Shown: positions 1-7,349 of the stretch, piece by piece | How positions within the stretch are numbered: position 1 is the first letter of the stretch | Layout of the letters: every line of letters begins with the position of its first letter | Made by a program: the position numbers and the translations under genes | Notes under the pieces: generated by a model | What the model was told of the DNA's origin: nothing | The model's database searches: none | What the model saw: only the letters and a program-made list of their open reading frames with translations | Source: Aquimarina algiphila | GTDB lineage: Bacteria; Bacteroidota; Bacteroidia; Flavobacteriales; Flavobacteriaceae | Assembly: GCF_007489275.1 (NCBI RefSeq) | Contig: NZ_VLNR01000055.1 | Location: 1-44,327 of the forward strand | DNA length: 44,327 nt | Direction: 5' to 3'

Positions 1-152
1 GAAGAAATTATGCGAAATCTTTTGAGGTATTTAAAAATAGAATCTTATCAAAGATCACAGCAATGACCATTATTCAATATATCAATAGGTTTGAATTCAA
101 CAGAAATATAAACAACCTAAAAATTAATATTAACTAAATGCACAACGGGTTA
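1..152 (+). mobile_element. Left IS element, 3' end only (IS982-like)
   Basis: The window opens inside an insertion sequence. The end of a transposase gene is followed directly by a terminal repeat ending near ACAACGGGTTA (142-152). Positions 25-152 reappear inverted at 44200-44327 with one mismatch, which defines the shared mobile sequence and places this inner boundary at about 152. IS982 members have short terminal repeats starting near ACCC and one transposase ORF that stops close to the right end, as here. Family assignment is by recall of the C-terminal protein pattern and the end sequence. The rest of the element lies outside the window. Confidence 0.82.
3..137 (+). CDS. Transposase C-terminal fragment (IS982-like), partial
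   Basis: Partial reading frame, 44 residues and a TAA stop; the 5' part lies outside the window. The peptide begins RNYAKSFEVFKNRILSKI and ends NNLKININ. It resembles the C-terminus of IS982-family DDE transposases of Bacteroidota, where an 'AKSF..F..RI.SKI.A.T..QY.N' pattern is common. No catalytic residue is visible because the DDE core is upstream. The same peptide is encoded at the other window edge, differing by one codon (Val here, Gly there). Whether the full gene is intact cannot be seen. Confidence 0.78.
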   Translation, partial: RNYAKSFEVFKNRILSKITAMTIIQYINRFEFNRNINNLKININ

Positions 153-313
153 TAAATATCATCTGTATTAGAAATAGAGATATTTACTTTATAATTCTTT
201 TCTCCAGGTTCATCATTAGAATAACTAATAGAAACTTTAGAGTTTGATGATGATTGAGCATTTCCTATTGAAATTGCCAATATCAAGCTTGCAAAATAAA
301 TAAGTGTTTTCAT
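134..313 (-). pseudogene. Secreted small protein gene truncated by the IS
   Basis: From the ATG at 313 the frame reads a signal peptide (starts MKTLIYFASLILAIS, then NAQ) and a Ser/Asn-rich stretch with KVSISYSNDEPG. It then enters the IS end and stops there at 134-136 after 59 residues. The last residues (NPLCI) come from the IS terminal repeat. The N-terminus closely resembles the intact protein next door (342-788): MKT..., NAQ, SSNS, KVSISY. This is therefore the 5' remnant of a paralogue whose 3' part was displaced by the insertion. It is last in a minus-strand series with the two-component genes. What is seen: the frame and junction. Inferred: loss of function. Confidence 0.8.
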
Positions 314-341
314 ACTGTTCGTTTTTTGATTAATGATTGAT

Positions 342-788
342 TTAAATTTTTGATTCTTTTGATGTAATCGTTTTCAGTTCCTTCCCCATCTGTTTAAATT
401 TTTTAAGAAATTTATCAGAAATCAGCTCTTTATCCACACTAATTCTTAATCGATTATTTTTGAGTGTTACTTCATAAACTTCTTCATTTTCAATTTCTTT
501 TTTCCATAAATACGTTTCATCCCTGAATATCATATTTTCCTCACCTAATTGATCAATTAAGTACGATTTTACTTCATCTGTCATATCTTTCATAAATCGG
601 ACTTTAATTCTATAGCTATTATCCATATCTATGATAGCAAAAGATCTATAATAACTTTTCTTTTCTGTATCACCATCATAACTAATGGATACCTTTGTTG
701 TAGATTTTGACGAATTACTGGTAGTTTGTGCATTAGCTGATACTAAACTTAAAATCAAGCTTACTATCCATAAGATTATTGTTTTCAT
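342..788 (-). CDS. Small secreted protein, unknown function
   Basis: About 148 residues from the ATG at 788, chosen because it starts a clean signal peptide (MKTIILWIVSLILSLVSANA) and is preceded by the same CGAAtAGT leader as its paralogue. An upstream in-frame start would cross a palindrome. The mature part begins with a Ser/Thr-rich linker and KVSISYDGD, then a charged, probably alpha/beta domain rich in Lys and Glu with no cysteine. It probably resides in the periplasm or envelope. No family is recognised. It follows the serine hydrolase by 68 nt and precedes the truncated paralogue, so it is likely co-transcribed with, or under control of, the two-component genes upstream. Confidence 0.7.
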   Translation of the reverse strand: MKTIILWIVSLILSLVSANAQTTSNSSKSTTKVSISYDGDTEKKSYYRSFAIIDMDNSYRIKVRFMKDMTDEVKSYLIDQLGEENMIFRDETYLWKKEIENEEVYEVTLKNNRLRISVDKELISDKFLKKFKQMGKELKTITSKESKI

Positions 789-804
789 ACTATTCGATTT
801 TAAT

Positions 805-818
805 CCCAAATATTTGGG
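805..818. repeat. 14-nt perfect palindrome between genes
   Basis: CCCAAAT followed by ATTTGGG, in the gap between the serine hydrolase stop (857) and the start at 788. It lies 17 nt upstream of the ATG on the minus strand, so it could be a small operator, or a leader hairpin affecting translation of the downstream gene. It is not followed by a T tract on either strand, so it is not a standard terminator. Confidence 0.4.
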
Positions 819-856
819 GAAGATTGATAAATATTTATTGAAGACTGATGAGGTCT

Positions 857-2062
857 TTATTTTTTATTTTCCTTTTGATATTTTCTAATCTGAATCCATA
901 TTTGTTGAATTGACTCTGATGCTTCTATATTACCATCTATATCAGTATTTGTAAAAATAATCCCTCCTGCTCTATCTTGTTTTTTAAAATACATAAGGGT
1001 AAATATTCCAGGATCAGATCCATTATGCCCAATTGTACCACTTGGTTTACTCTCCCACAAAAGCCCTTGATTATCTTTGAGCTCCTTAGTGTTGTATTGT
1101 TTTTTTGTGAGTTTCGGGGTCATCATTTTTTCATATGAATTCTTTTTGAGAATAGAAGATTCTTCACCATAATATCCTTTCATCATGGTATTTAGATATT
1201 TTGACAAATCTATAATACTTGTTCTAAACCCTCCATCTGGGTAAGTAATCAGACTATACTCAGGTACTTTGTTTCCACTTTGATAATAAGTCTTCGCATG
1301 TTTACTCTTATCAATAGCTGTGTATGACCAACCCGATGCGCTCATCTCTATTGGATTTAGAATATACTCTTGAGTAAACTTAACAAAAGGAATACCTGTT
1401 GCTTCTTCAATTATATAAGCTAATAAAGCTGATCCACTATTAGAATACTCATATCGTTCACCTGGTCTATTTTTTAAAAAGTTCTTTTTTGAATACCATA
1501 ATCCATCTTTTGTTAAATGATTAATCAAAAAATCCTTGAGAGCATATCTTTTATTCTTTGCAATGACCTTCAATTCTTTATACTCATTTTTTTCGAATTT
1601 CTCTGGGGTAATCTCATTCAAGTTTTCAAAAATGTAACTTTTATTATAGTTCTCTGTGTCCAAAATACTTGATGTATGTGTTGCCAAATGTTTTACTGTT
1701 ATTGGCACATCTGGATATTTTGGATTATTGACTGCAAATGGTAAAATTTCATTTATAGGCATATCCAATGTTAGTTTCTCCAATTCAATGGCTTTCATTA
1801 ATGCTACTCCTATAAAAGTTTTTGATACTGAACCTATGTTTTGAACTGTTTCGATAGTATACGGTTCTTTTGTTTCCTTATTTGCATATCCATACCCTTT
1901 TTGAAACGTTATCCCACTTGGCGTGACCAAAGCAACTGCGAAACCAGGCAAATGTCCTTTTTCATAGATCGAATTCAACGTTTTATCAAGCGCATCTATT
2001 GATCCTTGTGAGAAACCCATATAGGCAAAAAGAAATACTAATAAACTTATAATACCTTTCAT
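857..2062 (-). CDS. Serine hydrolase, beta-lactamase/PBP4* family
   Basis: Periplasmic penicillin-binding-like serine hydrolase of the class C beta-lactamase fold (Pfam Beta-lactamase PF00144 type). From the ATG at 2062 it has a signal peptide (MKGIISLLVFLFAYMGFSQG) and about 401 residues. All three active-site elements are visible: S-V-S-K near residues 78-81, Y-S-N about 210, and the third motif in GHNGSDPG near the C-terminus. Members include D-aminopeptidases and esterases; the substrate cannot be told, and true beta-lactamase activity is only one option. The ATG at 2071 would add three residues. The gene lies 23 nt after the response regulator, so it is probably a target in the same operon. 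Confidence 0.85.
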   Translation of the reverse strand: MKGIISLLVFLFAYMGFSQGSIDALDKTLNSIYEKGHLPGFAVALVTPSGITFQKGYGYANKETKEPYTIETVQNIGSVSKTFIGVALMKAIELEKLTLDMPINEILPFAVNNPKYPDVPITVKHLATHTSSILDTENYNKSYIFENLNEITPEKFEKNEYKELKVIAKNKRYALKDFLINHLTKDGLWYSKKNFLKNRPGERYEYSNSGSALLAYIIEEATGIPFVKFTQEYILNPIEMSASGWSYTAIDKSKHAKTYYQSGNKVPEYSLITYPDGGFRTSIIDLSKYLNTMMKGYYGEESSILKKNSYEKMMTPKLTKKQYNTKELKDNQGLLWESKPSGTIGHNGSDPGIFTLMYFKKQDRAGGIIFTNTDIDGNIEASESIQQIWIQIRKYQKENKK

Positions 2063-2099
2063 ACTGTTCATTTTTTGATTGATGATTAAATTACATTAA
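2033..2099 (-). repeat. Leader repeat in front of the serine hydrolase
   Basis: Reading the minus strand, the bases just before and at the start (AATCATCAATCAAAAAATGAACAGT then ATG, core about 2059-2087) match the leader of the IS-truncated gene (core about 310-338, AATCATTAATCAAAAAACGAACAGT then ATG) at about 29 of 31 positions. The intact small protein at 788 keeps only the final part (CGAATAGTATGAAAAC). The shared leader indicates duplication of a translation-start cassette within the operon, or a shared regulatory leader. Confidence 0.55.
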
Positions 2100-2766
2100 A
2101 TGTGAGTCCTACTCCGCGTACGCTTTCTATATTTATATTATTATCTTCTTTGAAGTATTTGCGTAATCTACTAATAAACACATCCATACTTCTGCCAGAG
2201 AAAAAATCATCATTACCCCAAACATCTTTAAGCACATCTTCTCTTTTTATCATTCTATTTCTATGCTCCCATAAATATTGAATTAGGGTCGTTTCTTTTT
2301 CAGTTAATCGTTGTGATGTTGCACCAAGTTTTAGCTGATGATTTATAATATCAAATTCATAATTTCCAATACATACAACATCTTCCTTTATCTGTGTTAC
2401 TTTTCTTGTTCGTTTCAAAATGTTTTGAAGTTTTAAAACAAGAATATCTGCTTCAAACGGTTTAACGATATAGTCATCTGCTCCTAATTTTAATCCTCGT
2501 ATTTTATCTTCTTTCATTTTTTTTGCGGTAAGAAATACGAACGGAGTTTCTGGATCGATATCAATAACTTGTTCTGCTAATGTAAATCCATCAATTTTGG
2601 GCATCATCACATCAAAAACACAGATATCAAATTTTCCTTCTTTAAATATTGCTAAAGCCTCTTTTCCATCTTTCGCCCAGGTTACCGTATAACTATGTAT
2701 TTCTAAATACTGTTTTAGAATACTTCCAAAATCAAAATCATCTTCTGCTAGTAATATATGTTTCAT
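2086..2766 (-). CDS. OmpR/PhoB-family response regulator (RprY-like)
   Basis: Transcription factor of 226 residues, partner of the kinase upstream (5 nt gap). The receiver domain (about 1-115) shows the acidic pocket EDD (8-10), phospho-acceptor D52 in FDVMMPKIDGF, T80 and K102 in KPFE. The C-terminal winged helix (about 130-226) has the family pattern LTEKET...RMIKREDVL...SRSMDVFISRLRKYF-like signature and ends with RGVGLTF. The receiver strongly resembles RprY of Bacteroides by recall. Regulon unknown; the downstream hydrolase and small secreted proteins, and its own promoter region, are the obvious candidates. Confidence 0.93.
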   Translation of the reverse strand: MKHILLAEDDFDFGSILKQYLEIHSYTVTWAKDGKEALAIFKEGKFDICVFDVMMPKIDGFTLAEQVIDIDPETPFVFLTAKKMKEDKIRGLKLGADDYIVKPFEADILVLKLQNILKRTRKVTQIKEDVVCIGNYEFDIINHQLKLGATSQRLTEKETTLIQYLWEHRNRMIKREDVLKDVWGNDDFFSGRSMDVFISRLRKYFKEDNNINIESVRGVGLTFNVI

Positions 2767-2771
2767 AAGTA

Positions 2772-4169
2772 TTAGATTGTTGGTATGGTTATTATAAACT
2801 TGGTTCCTTCATCGGTTTTACTTTCGATATCAATTTTACCCTGATGTGCTTTAATGATCTGATTTGTATAGAATAGACCTAAACCTAATCCTTTCACATC
2901 ATGAACATTACCTGTAGCAACCCTATAAAACTTCTCAAAAACTTTGGTATATTCTTTTTCGGGAATTCCAATACCATTATCCTGGATTGAAATCTCATAA
3001 GAGTTATTCTTAAGCTCTGTGCGCATTGTAATTTTCACTTTTTCTTTTCCATATTTAACCGCATTCTCCAAAATATTAAATACAGCTGTTGTAAATAAAA
3101 ACCTATCTATATTTAGAAACACATCCCTATATTCGATTTTGGCGTTGATTTCTACTTCTTTATTACCGACTGATAATTTAAAATCTTCCAGGATTTCATT
3201 AAAATATTTGTTATCTAAAAAATTCTCTTTTTTCAAAATAATATCTTCTGATCCCAGGGTATTAGTCATAACCTGATCAATTAATTTCTGCAATCTGGTA
3301 TTTTGACGATCAAGAATATCCAAAGCATTAGCAAATATTTGCGGAGAATTTTGAGTTTCTTTATTTCTTAAACTTTTAGAAGCGATCCCAAGAGTGGCTA
3401 GTGGTGTTTTAAGTTCGTGTGTAATATTATTAATAAAGTCATTACGTACATCTGCGATTTTCTTTTGCTGGATAACTGTTTTTATAGAATAAAAAAGTAA
3501 TGCTACCACAAACAAAAACAATAATATAGAGATCAAAAATAAACTTGACATCTGCCCTAATACTATTCTTTTCCATCCAATAATGTTTATAGTATCTTCT
3601 GTTCGAATTTCGACATCTAATTTGGTTTGTAAAACCTCTTCTTTACTGTCATCTTCATAATCATGTTCTGTAAACCATCTTGCTTTACTAATAACAGTAC
3701 CTTCTTCGTCAGGAAAATCTTCTCCAAATAGAAAATAATTATCCCCATCTTCTGCAGAAAAGATAGTATCCAATACATTATCATCATGAATTACTATACT
3801 TTTTATAGTTTTCTTATACTTTAATTCATAACTCAAATTAACCTTCTTCATTTCCTGATTATAATATTCTTTAAAAAGATCATTTAAAGAATCCGTAAAA
3901 GGCTTAAAATGTTTTATCGTTTCATTTTTTAGTAAGTTATTCTTTTTATACTCGGTTAAGTTTTTTGTTAATTCGTTATACCATAGCTCAGAAATAGAAT
4001 CCATCTCCTTGGTATTATCAAAACTCGAAACTGATTTCTTAGTTTCTTTTATAAAGACATCCTTTTTTAACTGATAGGTATTAAAAATCAAATATCCCTG
4101 GATTCCAGAAAGAGCCAATAATGCCAGAATAGATGTTACAATTAATATGTTTATTTTTTGTTTTACCAT
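2772..4169 (-). CDS. Membrane sensor histidine kinase (RprX-like)
   Basis: Inner-membrane sensor, 465 residues. TM1 at about 7-29 and TM2 at about 206-229 enclose a roughly 175-residue periplasmic sensor region rich in Lys, Asp and Glu. The H-box is FINNITHELKTPLATL with phospho-acceptor H251. The ATPase domain has the N box (NILENAVKYGKE, about 366), G1 (DNGIGIP, about 397), the F box (FEKFYR) and G2 (GLGLGLFY, about 427-434), so the kinase looks complete. There is no HAMP domain. It is first in an operon with the regulator and a serine hydrolase, consistent with sensing an envelope state; the signal itself is unknown. Confidence 0.94.
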   Translation of the reverse strand: MVKQKINILIVTSILALLALSGIQGYLIFNTYQLKKDVFIKETKKSVSSFDNTKEMDSISELWYNELTKNLTEYKKNNLLKNETIKHFKPFTDSLNDLFKEYYNQEMKKVNLSYELKYKKTIKSIVIHDDNVLDTIFSAEDGDNYFLFGEDFPDEEGTVISKARWFTEHDYEDDSKEEVLQTKLDVEIRTEDTINIIGWKRIVLGQMSSLFLISILLFLFVVALLFYSIKTVIQQKKIADVRNDFINNITHELKTPLATLGIASKSLRNKETQNSPQIFANALDILDRQNTRLQKLIDQVMTNTLGSEDIILKKENFLDNKYFNEILEDFKLSVGNKEVEINAKIEYRDVFLNIDRFLFTTAVFNILENAVKYGKEKVKITMRTELKNNSYEISIQDNGIGIPEKEYTKVFEKFYRVATGNVHDVKGLGLGLFYTNQIIKAHQGKIDIESKTDEGTKFIITIPTI

Positions 4170-4255
4170 GATATCTTCTTAAACCCAGATATTTTTAAAT
4201 TAAACTCAATAAAAATGTATTACGATTGTTCTGCTTTTTGATTGATTGATGTTAT

Positions 4256-4263
4256 CAAAATTA
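4256..4263 (-). promoter_or_regulatory. Predicted -7 box of the two-component operon
   Basis: On the minus strand the bases read TAATTTTG, matching the Bacteroidota -7 consensus TAnnTTTG. A start of transcription near 4251 would give a leader of about 80 nt before the kinase ATG (4169). No good -33 TTTG is found at the expected spacing, which fits an activated promoter, or a chance match. Confidence 0.4.
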
Positions 4264-4298
4264 AGACAAAGCCTACCTGTAGCCATGTAATTGGAGCT

Positions 4299-4316
4299 CA
4301 TTAACCCTCCATTAAC
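4299..4316. promoter_or_regulatory. CATTAAC direct repeat, possible regulator operator
   Basis: CATTAAC occurs at 4299-4305 and again at 4310-4316, exactly 11 bp apart (one helical turn), followed by GTTAAC. OmpR/PhoB-family regulators bind 7-bp direct repeats at an 11-bp period. The repeat lies in the divergent region between the kinase gene and the UbiA gene, about 56 bp upstream of the predicted start of the two-component operon. Autoregulation is an inference. Confidence 0.4.
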
Positions 4317-4405
4317 GTTAACAAAAACTATTATCCCCATAATACTAGCTCTTAAAGCTCCTATGTTAATAGTATAAAAATTAGAAAATCATATCGTATA
4401 ATTAT

Positions 4406-4413
4406 TACATTTG
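4406..4413 (+). promoter_or_regulatory. Predicted -7 box of the UbiA-Maf operon
   Basis: TACATTTG matches TAnnTTTG. Transcription would start near 4418, 20 nt before the ATG at 4438. The upstream -33 element is weak (TTAG at 4381-4384). Confidence 0.5.
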
Positions 4414-4437
4414 CGGACTAATTAACCAATCATTTCT

Positions 4438-5340
4438 ATGCTATCCTATCTAAAGCTGATAAAATTTAACAATCTACTCATCATTGCACTTGCTCAATTA
4501 TGCATAAAATATGGGCTTTTTGAACCTTTTAATATTGCGATTACTTTAAATGGGTTCGGGATTGCTTTACTTGTTATTGCCACCATTAGTATAGCGGCAG
4601 CAGGTAACATTATTATAGAAATATATGATCAAGAGGATTCAAAAGTAAAAAACCTATTGTACGGATCAATATCAGAAAAATCTGCCAATAGATTATTTAT
4701 CATTTTTAATGTTATCGGAGTTCTTATCGGCTTCTATTTATCAAACCTTATCGGAAGATCTGGATTTGCTGCATTATTTATTATAATTTCGGGTATATTT
4801 TATATTTATGCTTCTTATCTAAAAGAGATTTTTGTACTAAAAAATATAATTCCTGCTTTATTGGCTGCATTAAGTTTAATAGCTGTTGGTATCTTTGACC
4901 TTCTTCCTGCTATAACAGAGAAAAACAAAGAATCCCAAACTGTAATTTTTTCAATCATCCTAGATTATTCAATATTTGCTTTTATACTTGTATTGCTAAG
5001 AGAAATTATCAAAGATTCTTTACATATCGATAGAGATCATAAAATAGGAATTAAAACACTTCCAATAGTTTTAGGAAAAAACAGAACTACAAAACTAGTT
5101 GGCTTATTAACCCTACTTCCGATTATTGCTGTTGTTTATTACATATACACCTATCTCTTTTCTAATAGCAAAGCTGTAATTTTTGTACTCATTACAATTA
5201 TTGCTCCATTGTTATATTTCATGATTAAGAGTTTTAGTGCAGAATCTGATAAACAATTGAAACAATTACAACTGATTTTAAAAATTGTTTTGATCACAGC
5301 AGCCTTCACTCTATTAGTTTATCAATTTGTTTTAAAATAA
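4438..5340 (+). CDS. UbiA-family prenyltransferase
   Basis: Integral membrane prenyltransferase of 300 residues with about eight or nine hydrophobic segments. The first Asp-rich motif is present in modified form (N-I-I-I-E-I-Y-D-Q-E-D, about 58-68) and the second as D-S-L-H-I-D-R-D followed by GIKTLP (about 197-210). The family transfers polyprenyl groups to acceptors such as quinone precursors or glycerol phosphates. In Flavobacteriia this gene is usually labelled geranylgeranylglycerol-phosphate geranylgeranyltransferase, but the acceptor cannot be read from sequence. The first motif has Glu where many members have Asp. It is followed 3 nt later by maf, a common pairing in this group. Confidence 0.85.
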   Translation: MLSYLKLIKFNNLLIIALAQLCIKYGLFEPFNIAITLNGFGIALLVIATISIAAAGNIIIEIYDQEDSKVKNLLYGSISEKSANRLFIIFNVIGVLIGFYLSNLIGRSGFAALFIIISGIFYIYASYLKEIFVLKNIIPALLAALSLIAVGIFDLLPAITEKNKESQTVIFSIILDYSIFAFILVLLREIIKDSLHIDRDHKIGIKTLPIVLGKNRTTKLVGLLTLLPIIAVVYYIYTYLFSNSKAVIFVLITIIAPLLYFMIKSFSAESDKQLKQLQLILKIVLITAAFTLLVYQFVLK

Positions 5341-5343
5341 ATC

Positions 5344-5931
5344 ATGCTAAAAGATATTTTAAAAAATAAAAATGTAATTCTTGCCTCCGGATCTCCCAGA
5401 AGACAAAAATTTTTCAAAGATTTGGATTTTAATTTCACCATTCAATTAAAAGAAATTGAAGAAATATATCCTGATCATCTTAAGGCTGAAGAAATTTCTG
5501 ATTACTTAGCAGAACTCAAAGCAAATGCTTTTACAGATCTAAAACCTAATGATATTCTTATTACAAGTGATACTATTGTTTGGCATAATAACAAAGCACT
5601 GGGGAAACCAAAAAATCTTAAGGAAGCAATTACAATAATCACTTCACTTTCTGACGATACTCATGACGTTATAACTTCTGTATGCTTTAAAACTGTTCAT
5701 CAAACAAAAGTAATGCACAATACAACTAAAGTTACTTTTAAAAAGCTTACTACAGAAGAAATTGAGTATTATGTAAATAAACATCGCCCCTTAGACAAAG
5801 CCGGCGCGTATGGTATACAAGAATGGATAGGGCTCATAGGAATATCCAAAATAGAAGGTAGTTATTTTAATGTTATGGGACTTCCTACTCATCTTGTGTA
5901 TGAAATGTTAACTACACTTGCCAAATCCTAA
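5344..5931 (+). CDS. maf: Maf-like nucleoside triphosphate pyrophosphatase
   Basis: Cytoplasmic house-cleaning pyrophosphatase of 195 residues. Maf proteins hydrolyse dTTP/UTP or modified nucleotides to the monophosphate and were first linked to septum inhibition. The N-terminal loop ILASGSPRRQKF (about 13-24), the catalytic region TSDTIVW (about 74-80), the KPKN loop and the conserved H-R-P-L-D-K-A-GAYGIQ (about 148-160) are all present. Full length for the family. It starts 3 nt after the UbiA stop, so the two are translated from one transcript. Confidence 0.93.
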   Translation: MLKDILKNKNVILASGSPRRQKFFKDLDFNFTIQLKEIEEIYPDHLKAEEISDYLAELKANAFTDLKPNDILITSDTIVWHNNKALGKPKNLKEAITIITSLSDDTHDVITSVCFKTVHQTKVMHNTTKVTFKKLTTEEIEYYVNKHRPLDKAGAYGIQEWIGLIGISKIEGSYFNVMGLPTHLVYEMLTTLAKS

Positions 5932-5973
5932 GTTTGTTGTACTTTGTTGTTCAAAAAAGTAAAATACACCGTC

Positions 5974-6906
5974 ATGAAAAAGTCGATATTCATATTCTCA
6001 ATCCTGGGCGTATTAGTCATCATAGCTTGCAGTAATATTAAAACAGATACAATTTCTAAAGTTGTAGACGATACTACCTTAGAAAACACAAAACCTGTTA
6101 AACAATTATCAGAAGAATTTAAAAAATACTGGTATGCCGGAGAGGCAGAAATAACTTCATATCAATTAGAACAAGCCCGCTATGGGGAAATGAGAAAAGG
6201 TACTGCTGTACTTATTTATGTTACAGAAGATTTCTTACCCAAAGAACAAGTAAAAGCTGACAATCAAAGTACTAGTAATATACCGGTATTAAAGCTTAAT
6301 GCTACTAAGAAATTTAACACTGGTATCTACCCATACTCCATTATGCAAAGTACATTTTTTCCAGTATCAGATGACAAACATGCTATAAAAATCTCCAGTT
6401 CTATGCAAGAATGGTGCGGTCATGTATATGCACAATTGAATAATAGAAAACAATTTGAAATTATGTCTCATTCTTATTTTCAGAATGAAGCTGATCAGGA
6501 ATACAAATTAGATAAAGCCATTTTAGAAAACGAACTTTGGGCCAAAATTAGAATTAATCCAGAAGGTTTACCTCAGGGAGATATTCAAATTATCCCTTCT
6601 TTTGAATTCACAAGACTAAAACACAAAGAAATTAAAGCATATAGCGCCAAAGTCTCCTTAAGTAAGAGTGGAGCTACCAATACCTATACAATCGAATATC
6701 CAGAACTTAATAGAAGCATTAGTATTGTTTTTAATGCATCTTTTCCTTATGATATTGAAAGCTGGACAGAAACTTTTAAAAGTGGGTTTGGGGCTAATGC
6801 AAAAGAACTTACTACAAAAGCAAGCAGAATTAAAAGTATAAAATCACCCTACTGGGGCAAAAACAGCAATAAAGACGAAGTTTTAAGAGAAGAACTAGGT
6901 CTATAG
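5974..6906 (+). CDS. Lipoprotein of unknown function
   Basis: About 310 residues from the ATG at 5974, chosen because it begins the lipoprotein signal MKKSIFIFSILGVLVIIACS, with the lipidated cysteine in IIAC. A TTG at 5944 is in frame but would bury the signal. The mature part contains FKKYWYAGEAEITSYQLEQ and SSMQEWCGHVYAQLN with a single further Cys. The family is recurrent in Flavobacteriia next to maf but has no named activity I know of. It is the third gene after ubiA and maf with a 42-nt gap. Envelope localisation is predicted, its function is not. Confidence 0.75.
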   Translation: MKKSIFIFSILGVLVIIACSNIKTDTISKVVDDTTLENTKPVKQLSEEFKKYWYAGEAEITSYQLEQARYGEMRKGTAVLIYVTEDFLPKEQVKADNQSTSNIPVLKLNATKKFNTGIYPYSIMQSTFFPVSDDKHAIKISSSMQEWCGHVYAQLNNRKQFEIMSHSYFQNEADQEYKLDKAILENELWAKIRINPEGLPQGDIQIIPSFEFTRLKHKEIKAYSAKVSLSKSGATNTYTIEYPELNRSISIVFNASFPYDIESWTETFKSGFGANAKELTTKASRIKSIKSPYWGKNSNKDEVLREELGL

Positions 6907-6930
6907 TACAAAACTTAATCACTACCTATA

Positions 6931-7218
6931 ATGATAAAATTATCAGAATCTGAAATAAAAGAAAGATTAAACGAAATTGATGGATGGGAATATCATGATA
7001 ACGCCATCCATACTACATTTGAATTTAATGATTTTAAAGACGCATTTTCGGTAATGACCCGTATTGCTTTTGAAGCTGAAGCACAACAACATCATCCTGA
7101 CTGGTCAAATGTTTATAATAAACTACAAATAAGTTTATCTACACATGATGCCGGAGGGATTACTGAAAATGATTTCAAACTCGCAAAAACTATTGACAAT
7201 ATAATAGAAGCTGAATAA
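6931..7218 (+). CDS. phhB: 4a-hydroxytetrahydrobiopterin dehydratase
   Basis: Pterin-4a-carbinolamine dehydratase (PCD/DCoH), 95 residues, the usual length. It dehydrates 4a-hydroxytetrahydrobiopterin formed by aromatic amino-acid hydroxylases. The signature EAEAQQHHPDWSNVYNKL (about 50-67), with active-site His residues, and STHDAGGIT follow the family pattern exactly. No hydroxylase gene lies in this window, so its partner is elsewhere. It is 24 nt downstream of the lipoprotein and possibly on the same transcript. Confidence 0.93.
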   Translation: MIKLSESEIKERLNEIDGWEYHDNAIHTTFEFNDFKDAFSVMTRIAFEAEAQQHHPDWSNVYNKLQISLSTHDAGGITENDFKLAKTIDNIIEAE

Positions 7219-7294
7219 ATATCAACTTCTGTATAACAATGTAACCTTTTTAGTAAAAAAATAGTATTAATTTTAAACTCATATCAAACAAACA

Positions 7295-7326
7295 TTTGTC
7301 AAAAACTTGGTTTCTACTTATGTTTG
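7295..7326 (+). promoter_or_regulatory. Bacteroidota-type promoter of the yebC gene
   Basis: A -33 TTTG at 7295-7298 and a -7 box TATGTTTG at 7319-7326 are separated by 20 bp, the textbook arrangement for primary sigma in Bacteroidota. Transcription would start near 7331, about 19 nt before the ATG at 7350. Confidence 0.65.
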
Positions 7327-7349
7327 TAATTAGATTTTAAAACTAGCAT

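Noticed and set aside
685..888. Plus-strand frames opposite the minus-strand genes, such as this one and similar frames at 1656-1844, 22821-23219 and 23525-23842
   Set aside because: They lie within strongly supported genes on the other strand, lack recognisable domains, and have no promoter or leader.
857..2062. Acquired beta-lactamase resistance gene
   Set aside because: The three motifs are shared by D-aminopeptidases and esterases of the same fold; the gene is in a native two-component operon and shows no sign of transfer.
4299..4323. CRISPR-type or IS-derived repeat
   Set aside because: Only two 7-bp units one helical turn apart, which fits an operator, not an array or IS end.
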